This document shows, piece after piece, positions 1 through 5,576 of a DNA stretch of 7,907 bases; positions within the stretch are counted from its first letter, which is position 1; each line of letters starts with the position of its first letter. The stretch is taken from NCBI GenBank assembly GCA_017558545.1, contig JAFYUG010000159.1:1-7907 (forward strand). Direction: 5' to 3'. The notes beneath the pieces are model-generated. The model worked only from the letters and a program-made list of their open reading frames with translations. It did not search any database and was not told where the DNA came from. The DNA is from Oscillospiraceae bacterium (GTDB lineage Bacteria > Bacillota > Clostridia > Oscillospirales > Oscillospiraceae). The translations under genes were made by a program, and so were the position numbers.

Positions 1-1005
1 AAGGGTGCTGACGGTGTTGGCACGTCTGCGTCTGCGGGCATAGTTTTCCCGGGTCATTTCACCGCTGCGGCGAAGAGGAGGCACATTGGGAGGAATTACC
101 TGACCCTGCTGATGGATAAATACTTCTTCATCATCGTTATCATTCTCAGCGATAGACTGAATTGTGCCCGTGTTGGAAAGGCGATACTCATTGAGATCAT
201 TCAAAAGATCGTCAACGCTCTGATAACGCTCATTGATATCTGCATTCATAGCCTTCAGAGTGATTCTCTCCAGCTCATCGGGGATATCGGGGTTGATCTC
301 GCGAAGACCCTTGGGTGCAGAGGAAACATGCTGCAAAGCAACGGCCTCGGCGCTCTCCCCGGTATAAGGCAATGTGCCTGTCAGCATTTCATACATAACA
401 ACGCCAAGAGAATATATATCGCTTCTGGCGTCAACACCCTGTCCCTTAGCCTGCTCGGGAGAAATATAGTGAACGCTGCCAACGGCAGTTTCTTCCGGAG
501 CATGGGCATTTTCCAGATGGGCAATGCCAAAGTCAGCAACCTTAACTGCGCCATCCATGGCAATCATAATATTCTGAGGCTTAATATCCCTCTGAACAAT
601 TCCCTTGGAATGGGCATGGTTAAGAGCCTTGGCTATCTGGGTTGCGAAATGAACGCTTTCCTTGTAGCCAAGAGAGCCCTTGGTTTTCATATAGATTTTG
701 AGGGTGACACCCTCGATAAGCTCCATTACGATATAATCCATATCGGGAGTTCGGCTAACATCGTATATAGAAACTATATTGGGGTGGGACAGCATGGCAA
801 CAGCCTGAGCTTCCTTCTTGAAGTTATCGCGGAAGCTTTCATCATGAGCCATGTCCTCGCGGAGCATTTTAATTGCGACATAACGGTTGAGAAGATGGCA
901 GCGAGCCTTGAAAACATAGGCCATACCGCCTTTTCCTATAACCTGCTGAATTTCATATCGGTTATCCAGCATCATGCCGAGGTATTTATTTCCGTTTTCG
1001 TCCAT
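1..1005 (-). CDS. prkC: PASTA-type Ser/Thr protein kinase PrkC/PknB, N-terminal part (C-terminus outside window)
   Basis: This is a membrane-anchored eukaryotic-like Ser/Thr kinase. In Firmicutes this family senses peptidoglycan fragments through extracellular PASTA repeats and phosphorylates cell-wall, translation and metabolic targets. The 335 visible codons hold a full kinase domain (about residues 17-275): glycine loop GKGGMAYV (24-31), VAIK lysine K46, helix-C E65, catalytic loop QRDIKPQN (138-145) with D140, K142 and N145, DFG 158-160, SPE 182-184 and D196. An acidic linker (about 287-294) and a five-Arg run (324-328) follow, as expected just before the transmembrane helix. The helix and PASTA repeats would lie beyond base 1. 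The ATG is preceded by AAGGAGG at 1014-1020, which overlaps the prpC stop, so the two genes are probably translationally coupled. Oddities: Gln replaces the HRD histidine, and the activation loop has a single Thr. The kinase identity is firm; the PASTA class is inferred from context. Confidence 0.93.
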   Translation of the reverse strand, partial: MDENGNKYLGMMLDNRYEIQQVIGKGGMAYVFKARCHLLNRYVAIKMLREDMAHDESFRDNFKKEAQAVAMLSHPNIVSIYDVSRTPDMDYIVMELIEGVTLKIYMKTKGSLGYKESVHFATQIAKALNHAHSKGIVQRDIKPQNIMIAMDGAVKVADFGIAHLENAHAPEETAVGSVHYISPEQAKGQGVDARSDIYSLGVVMYEMLTGTLPYTGESAEAVALQHVSSAPKGLREINPDIPDELERITLKAMNADINERYQSVDDLLNDLNEYRLSNTGTIQSIAENDNDDEEVFIHQQGQVIPPNVPPLRRSGEMTRENYARRRRRANTVSTL

Positions 1006-1013
1006 TTCCAATA

Positions 1014-1020
1014 CCTCCTT
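1014..1020 (-). promoter_or_regulatory. Ribosome binding site of prkC overlapping the prpC stop
   Basis: AAGGAGG lies 8 nt before the prkC ATG. Its first base is also the last base of the prpC TAA stop codon (1020-1022). A ribosome finishing prpC therefore covers the prkC initiation signal, which fits coupled synthesis of the phosphatase and kinase. Confidence 0.85.
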
Positions 1021-1754
1021 TAAAGTTGGGCTATGAACACTGTAACATTATCAGGTGCGCCCCGTTCCAAGGTGAGGCGCATCATTTCATCGGCGTTTTG
1101 TTTTATATCATCGCCGAAAGAAGATAATGCCAGTATTTCCTGATCGGAGAGCACATTGCTCAAACCGTCGGAACAAAGAAGGATTTTAGATTCCTTCTCG
1201 GGAGTAAATTCGAATGTATCACATTTCACCGCTGCCTCTATTCCTATGGCGCGGGTAATGTAGTTTTTCTGGGGATGGCGGGAAGCTTCTTCTCTGCTAA
1301 GCTGTCCCTTGGCAACCATTTCCTCAACAAGGGAATGGTCTCTGCTTATTTGGCGAATTTCTCCTCCGCTTATAAGATAGGCGCGGCTATCGCCAACATT
1401 GGCCACAAGACAACGGCCATTATTCACGAGAAGGCCAACCAGCGTGCAACCCATACCCATGCAGCCAAAATCGGTGAAAGAACGGTCATACACCTTGATA
1501 TTGGCATAATTCACGCCTTCGCGGAGTATTTTTTTCATTTCCTTTGGATTCATATCAGAAGAAAAAAGTTCCCCTGTATGAAGCATAAAGGCCTCTGTGG
1601 CCATTGCACTGGCAATGGATCCGGAAAGAGCGCCGCCCATACCGTCGCACAGAACAGCGCACAGGGCATCTTCGCCATCTTTGAAAATGAAACGAAAATC
1701 GTCCTGATTTTCTTTTCTCACTGCGCCCTTATCAGTAATACCGTAAGCTTTCAA
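1020..1754 (-). CDS. prpC: PP2C-family (PPM) Ser/Thr protein phosphatase, PrpC/Stp type
   Basis: This is a cytosolic Mn/Mg-dependent phosphatase that removes phosphate from proteins phosphorylated by the adjacent PrkC kinase and from the kinase itself. At 244 residues it is a bare PP2C catalytic domain of the usual size. Visible motifs in order are: R13 with NQDD (16-19), metal site DGMGG (37-41), MGCTLVG (101-107), NVGDSRAYL (119-127), DHS (139-141), RHPQKNYITRAIG (159-171), LLCSDGLSNVL (192-202) with metal ligand D196, and DNVTV (235-239). The MGTTLV motif of most relatives reads MGCTLV here. The start is TTG at 1754-1752. A stop in the same frame sits two codons upstream (the rlmN TAA), the next ATG is residue 39, and the N-terminus MKAYGITDKG fits the family. 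GAGGTGA lies 10 nt upstream. Confidence 0.95.
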   Translation of the reverse strand: MKAYGITDKGAVRKENQDDFRFIFKDGEDALCAVLCDGMGGALSGSIASAMATEAFMLHTGELFSSDMNPKEMKKILREGVNYANIKVYDRSFTDFGCMGMGCTLVGLLVNNGRCLVANVGDSRAYLISGGEIRQISRDHSLVEEMVAKGQLSREEASRHPQKNYITRAIGIEAAVKCDTFEFTPEKESKILLCSDGLSNVLSDQEILALSSFGDDIKQNADEMMRLTLERGAPDNVTVFIAQL

Positions 1755-1757
1755 CTT

Positions 1758-2804
1758 TTACTTCTCACCTCTCATCTGCTCCTTCTCCCGCTTTCTGCGA
1801 AGCTGTCCGCAGGATGCATCAACATCTCCGCCCAGCTTGCGGCGAATGGTGAAATTAGCACCCTTGGATTCAAGAACACGGCAAAAGGCTTTCAGATTAT
1901 CTTTTTTGGTGGGGGCAAATTCTCTCTCCTCAACATGGTTGAGAGGAATGAGATTTATGTGAGCGCCTATTTTGGTAGCTATCTCGCCAAGTTTTTCTGC
2001 CTGAGAAACGCTATCATTGACGCCGTCTATCATGGAATACTCAAAGCTTATTCTTCGTCCTGTGCGGTCAAAATATCGCTTGCAGGCTTTGATAAGCTCG
2101 TCCACGCCGCAATGTCTGTTGGCAGGCATAAGCTTGGAGCGGGTTTCATCATCGGGGGCGTGAAGGCTAACAGCCAGGGTTATCTGCAAATCCTCCTTGG
2201 CAAGAGCATCCATTCCCTCAATAATTCCGCAGGTGGAAAGAGATATATGGCGCATGCCTATATTCAAGCCCTCGGGATGATTTACAAGACGAAGGAACTT
2301 AATAACATTATCATAGTTATCCAGGGGCTCACCAATACCCATAATAACAATATTGCTTATTCTCTCGCCGCTATCCAGCTGGGAGAAGAGCACCTCATCC
2401 AGCATTTCGGAGGGGGTAAGATTTCTTACAAGGCCGCCAATGGTGGAAGCGCAAAAGGCGCAGCCCTGTCTGCATCCAACCTGAGAAGAAATGCAAACTG
2501 TGTTGCCATGGTCATAACGCATCAAAACAGTTTCGATGGCATTTCCGTCTCTAAGCTCCCAAAGATATTTAATGGTGCCATCTATGGCGCTGACCTGCTT
2601 ATTAAGCAGCTTCAGAGAGTTTATATATCCCTCCGCGGAAAGCTTTTCGCCCAAAGCCTTGGGAATATTGCTCATCTCTTCAAAGCTTTGAGCCCCTTTG
2701 GAAAACCAAGAAAAAAGCTGCTTTGCTCTGAATTTGGGCTGACCCAAGCTCTTGAGATATTCCTCAAGCTCCTGAGGCAGCATAGATTTCAAATCTGTCA
2801 TCAT
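1758..2804 (-). CDS. rlmN: Dual-specificity 23S rRNA A2503 / tRNA A37 C2-methyltransferase RlmN (radical SAM)
   Basis: RlmN methylates C2 of A2503 in 23S rRNA, and A37 of some tRNAs in the species studied, by a radical-SAM mechanism through a methyl-cysteine intermediate. The 348-residue length is typical. An N-terminal helical region (about 1-90) precedes the radical-SAM barrel. The cluster motif CRQGCAFC supplies C111, C115 and C118. C104, in NTVCISSQVGC, is seven residues before the first cluster Cys, matching the E. coli C118 catalytic residue. C332 in DVDASCGQL matches the methylated C355. The SAM-binding motif reads GIGEPLDN (156-163) rather than the common GMGEP. SLHAP (213-217) is also present. 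The first ATG of an ATG-ATG pair was chosen; it overlaps the rsmB stop as ATGA, with AGGAG just upstream. The Cfr resistance relative is unlikely in this operon position. Confidence 0.97.
   Translation of the reverse strand: MMTDLKSMLPQELEEYLKSLGQPKFRAKQLFSWFSKGAQSFEEMSNIPKALGEKLSAEGYINSLKLLNKQVSAIDGTIKYLWELRDGNAIETVLMRYDHGNTVCISSQVGCRQGCAFCASTIGGLVRNLTPSEMLDEVLFSQLDSGERISNIVIMGIGEPLDNYDNVIKFLRLVNHPEGLNIGMRHISLSTCGIIEGMDALAKEDLQITLAVSLHAPDDETRSKLMPANRHCGVDELIKACKRYFDRTGRRISFEYSMIDGVNDSVSQAEKLGEIATKIGAHINLIPLNHVEEREFAPTKKDNLKAFCRVLESKGANFTIRRKLGGDVDASCGQLRRKREKEQMRGEK
1765..1771 (-). promoter_or_regulatory. Ribosome binding site of prpC (TTG start)
   Basis: GAGGTGA sits inside the last codons of rlmN, 10 nt before the TTG start of prpC (13 nt counted from the GAGG core). 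The spacing is long and the start codon weak, so initiation may depend on ribosomes terminating at the rlmN stop in between. This site supports TTG, since no ATG or GTG start lies between the in-frame stop and the first PP2C motif. Confidence 0.6.
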
Positions 2805-4120
2805 ATTCTCCTAAGTTTGGCAATGAAAAATCCGTCTGTACCATGGCGGTGAGGCCAAAGCTGCATCATGCCATTTTTGCTTTCTCCAAGTCCGGGAAGA
2901 GTGAATTCTTCGAGAGCGAATTCCTTATTTTCTTCAAGGAATTTTTCTACCACATTGCCGTTTTCCTCGGGACGCACGGTGCAGGTGGAATACAAAATGC
3001 GTCCTCCGGGGGCAACATATCGGGATGCATTTTTCAATATATCAAGCTGAATGGGGCAAAGGCCGTCGAAAGAGGCCATATCTTTATATCTTATATCAGG
3101 CTTTTTGCGAATAACACCCAAGCCTGAGCAAGGCACATCCGCAATAACAAGATCAAATTTTCCCTCAAATTCGGGAATGAATACTCTTCCATCAGCAGCG
3201 CGTGTGGAATGATTTTCTATACCCAATCTCTCAGCGCTTTCCTTTATGCGCTTAAGCTTGTTTTCATGTATATCGCAGGAAGTTATGTCCGCGCCGCCGC
3301 TGATAACAGCTGCGGCAAAGCTTTTACCGCCGGGAGCAGAGCATACATCCAGGATTTTTTCACCCTTTTTAGGCTGAGCTGCCAGAACGGACATAAAGGC
3401 GGCTTCATCCTGAACATAGAAATGTCCTTCCTTAAAACCGGGCAGCGCAGAAACTGCTCCTGTATCATTCATAAGAATGCAGCCATCAAGATAGGGATGT
3501 TTTTCTGCCTCGAAGCCCTTTTCTATAAAAGCAGCATATAAGGAATCTCTATCGGTTTTAAGAGTGTTGGTCATAATGGAAACGGGGACATTTCCGTTAT
3601 GGCACTTATAAAGAGCCTCTGTTTCCTCTATTCCAATAAGGGAAACAAAATACTCTGTGAGTGTTTCGGGGTGGCTATATTTAATGGAAATGCGCTCAAT
3701 TTCGCTCTTTCCCGAAGGCTCCAAAAGCTCGGCCTTGTTGGCGCTGATTTTACGAAGAACAGCATTTACAAAGCCGCTGGCTCTTGTGTAGCCAAGTTTT
3801 TTGGTAAGCTTAACTGCTTCGTTGACAGCTGCGGAAACGGGAATTCTGTCCATGAAAAGCAGCTGATAGGCGGACATACGCAAAATGTCAAGAACTTTGG
3901 GCTCAAGCTTATTCAGTTTTACAGAAGAATAGGCGGCAACACTATGATCCAGCAAAATTCTGTTTTGCATAACGCCATAGCAAATGGCGGTGCATAGGCC
4001 TCTGTCGCGTCCATCAAGCTTGGATGCATCCATAACAGAGCCGAGAACAGCGTCGGACCAAGCCTCCGCTCTTCTGCATTTTTCAAGAAAAGTTAGTGCC
4101 GCAAGTCTTGCATCGGGCAT
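2801..4120 (-). CDS. rsmB: 16S rRNA (cytosine-967 C5)-methyltransferase RsmB
   Basis: RsmB (Sun/Fmu) transfers a methyl group from SAM to C5 of C967 (E. coli numbering) in 16S rRNA. The 439 residues fit the family. An N-terminal NusB-like RNA-binding helical domain covers about 1-135, and the Rossmann methyltransferase follows. Visible motifs are DVCSAPGGK (258-266, SAM loop), DIHENKLKR (283-291), DVPCSGLG (328-335) with C331, and YSTCTVRPEEN (377-387) with catalytic C380. These two cysteines are the pair needed for m5C formation and product release. The conserved SHPEWL segment reads SHPETL here (149-154). The start ATG has AAAGGTG 7 nt upstream, inside the end of fmt; four bases separate the genes. 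The TGA stop overlaps the rlmN start. Many clostridia have a zinc-peptidase gene between fmt and rsmB; none is present here. Confidence 0.97.
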   Translation of the reverse strand: MPDARLAALTFLEKCRRAEAWSDAVLGSVMDASKLDGRDRGLCTAICYGVMQNRILLDHSVAAYSSVKLNKLEPKVLDILRMSAYQLLFMDRIPVSAAVNEAVKLTKKLGYTRASGFVNAVLRKISANKAELLEPSGKSEIERISIKYSHPETLTEYFVSLIGIEETEALYKCHNGNVPVSIMTNTLKTDRDSLYAAFIEKGFEAEKHPYLDGCILMNDTGAVSALPGFKEGHFYVQDEAAFMSVLAAQPKKGEKILDVCSAPGGKSFAAAVISGGADITSCDIHENKLKRIKESAERLGIENHSTRAADGRVFIPEFEGKFDLVIADVPCSGLGVIRKKPDIRYKDMASFDGLCPIQLDILKNASRYVAPGGRILYSTCTVRPEENGNVVEKFLEENKEFALEEFTLPGLGESKNGMMQLWPHRHGTDGFFIAKLRRI

Positions 4121-4124
4121 ATTT

Positions 4125-5042
4125 TTACACCTTTATGGGATGACCGAGAAGGTAATCCGCTGCTTTCATACGTTTTTTTCCGGGTGCCTGAAGCTCGGTT
4201 ATAAGAAGGGTCTTGCCCTCGCCGCAGGCAATTTCTATTCCTGCCTTGCCTGCGGAAACAATACTTCCGGGAGCTTTGGCAGTTTTGTTAGTGGTAAATT
4301 CGCAGGAAAAGGCCTTAAAAACCTTGTCCTCAATTTCAAAAGTTGCGGTGGGCCAAGGCTGGAGGCCATAAATCCACTTGCTGATTTCCTTGGGGGAACG
4401 AGTCCAGTCTATGGGGCTAAAGCTTTTATCAAGCTGCTTTGTATAAGTGGCCTCGGCGTGATTTTGAGGAGTGCGGGGAACGCCGCCTTTCTGAAGATTG
4501 GACAGGGTTTTATGCAGCAGCTCAGCGCCCATAACCATAAGGCGGTCGAAAAGCTCTCCGGAAGTTTCCTTCTCCCCTATCTCAGTTTCCTCAGTATAAA
4601 TAATATCGCCTTCATCCATGCCAGTGGACATAAACATGGTGCTGACGCCGGTTACTGCGTCGCCATTAAGAACAGCCCACTGAATAGGAGCGCTTCCTCT
4701 ATACTTAGGCAGAAGAGAGCCATGGACATTTATGCATCCAAGAGGAGGAACAGCCAGCATGTCATCGGGAAGAATGCGGCCATAGGCAACAACGGCGGCA
4801 ACATCGGGCTTGAGGGAAGTGAGCATCTCAAGAGCAGTTCCGTCTCTCATTTTCTCAGGCTGGAAAACAGGAATTCCCGCCTCCACAGCAACTTCCTTGA
4901 CGGGAGAGAAGCTAAGATTCATGCCTCTGCCCTTGGGCTTATCGGGCTGGGTGAAAACGCCAACCACATCGTAGCCCTCTTTTATGAGCTTTTTCAGGGA
5001 CTCCGCTGCAAAGTCGGGAGTTCCCATAAATACAACGCGCAT
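4125..5042 (-). CDS. fmt: Methionyl-tRNA formyltransferase Fmt
   Basis: Fmt transfers the formyl group of 10-formyl-tetrahydrofolate to the amino group of Met on initiator tRNA, allowing bacterial translation initiation. With the chosen start the protein has 305 residues, close to the usual length. The N-terminal formyltransferase Rossmann domain (about 1-200) begins MRVVFMGTPDFA and contains the catalytic triad: N105 and H107 in INVHGSLLPKYRG, and D143 in MDEGDI. Each is offset by exactly three from E. coli N108, H110 and D146. A C-terminal OB-like tRNA-binding domain (about 205-305) includes LQPWPTA. An upstream in-frame ATG at 5066 would extend the protein by eight residues inside def. The 5042 ATG is preferred because it matches the family N-terminus and lies one base after the def stop. 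Def, encoded just upstream, removes the formyl group that Fmt adds. Confidence 0.97.
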   Translation of the reverse strand: MRVVFMGTPDFAAESLKKLIKEGYDVVGVFTQPDKPKGRGMNLSFSPVKEVAVEAGIPVFQPEKMRDGTALEMLTSLKPDVAAVVAYGRILPDDMLAVPPLGCINVHGSLLPKYRGSAPIQWAVLNGDAVTGVSTMFMSTGMDEGDIIYTEETEIGEKETSGELFDRLMVMGAELLHKTLSNLQKGGVPRTPQNHAEATYTKQLDKSFSPIDWTRSPKEISKWIYGLQPWPTATFEIEDKVFKAFSCEFTTNKTAKAPGSIVSAGKAGIEIACGEGKTLLITELQAPGKKRMKAADYLLGHPIKV

Positions 5043-5043
5043 A

Positions 5044-5556
5044 TTATTCCTCGTCTCCTTCTGCATAGAAGCTGTTAAGCTCCTCGTTGGAGAGAATTTT
5101 CTCGGCTATGTCAACGAAAAGGCGGCCTTCGAGATGGTCTATCTCATGGCAGAAACAGCGGGCGGTGAGACCGGTGCCTTCAACCTCGAAGAACTGACCA
5201 AAACGGTCCTGAGCTCTGACCTTTACATAGTCGGGACGGGTAACAAGGCCAAATACGCCGGGAACGCTGAGGCAGCCTTCGGGACCCTTCTGCTCGCCGG
5301 CAGTTTCAATGATTTCGGGATTTATAAGCTCGATGACATATTCATGTTCACCTTCGGGAACATTGGTCTCAAGAACCAAAACGGCTCTGCGCAAAATTCC
5401 TACCTGAGGAGCTGCGAGGCCTACGCCGCCGCTTTCGATAAGGGTATCGCCCATATCGTCAAGAAGAGTATGGAGTCTTTCATCAAAGTTAACAACGCTT
5501 CTGCAGCGCTTTTCAAGGCAGCGTTCGCCCTTTTCTACTATATTTCTCAGTGCCAT
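5044..5556 (-). CDS. def: Peptide deformylase Def
   Basis: Def is a metalloenzyme that removes the N-formyl group from nascent polypeptides at the ribosome exit. All three family motifs are intact: GVGLAAPQ (44-51), EGCLS (93-97), whose C95 is a metal ligand, and HEIDH (137-141), which supplies two His ligands and the catalytic Glu. At 170 residues it is in the normal range. The fingerprint VPGVFGLVTRP after EGCLS is typical of functional deformylases. The ATG has AAGGAG a few bases upstream, and 20 nt separate it from the priA stop. The def stop lies one base before the fmt ATG, so the formylation and deformylation enzymes are made from adjacent, probably coupled reading frames. Confidence 0.97.
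   Translation of the reverse strand: MALRNIVEKGERCLEKRCRSVVNFDERLHTLLDDMGDTLIESGGVGLAAPQVGILRRAVLVLETNVPEGEHEYVIELINPEIIETAGEQKGPEGCLSVPGVFGLVTRPDYVKVRAQDRFGQFFEVEGTGLTARCFCHEIDHLEGRLFVDIAEKILSNEELNSFYAEGDEE
5047..5052 (-). promoter_or_regulatory. Ribosome binding site deciding the fmt start
   Basis: GAGGAA lies 4 nt before the ATG at 5042 (6 nt counted from GAGG), inside the last codons of def. A second purine block, AAGGAG at 5055-5060, is 12 nt away. Both sit between the alternative upstream ATG (5066-5064) and the 5042 start, so they can serve only the latter. This supports the shorter 305-residue Fmt. Confidence 0.65.
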
Positions 5557-5576
5557 ATTTATCTCCTTATAAATCC

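Noticed and set aside
112..1023. A 303-codon plus-strand open frame opposite the prkC kinase domain
   Set aside because: The minus strand encodes a complete kinase domain over the same bases. The plus-strand translation has no family features.
1275..2852. A 525-codon open frame on the plus strand opposite prpC and rlmN
   Set aside because: It lies wholly antisense to two firmly identified genes, crosses their junction, shows no recognisable domain or motif, and has no clear ribosome binding site. It is a by-product of codon use on the coding strand.
5043..5066. Longer Fmt form starting at the ATG at 5066
   Set aside because: The extra eight residues do not match the family, the ATG lies inside def, and the better-placed ribosome binding site and canonical MRVVFMG start are at 5042.
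3984..5078. A 364-codon plus-strand open frame opposite fmt and the start of rsmB
   Set aside because: It is antisense to two conserved enzymes, spans a gene boundary and has no recognisable motif. Similar shadows occur opposite priA and def.
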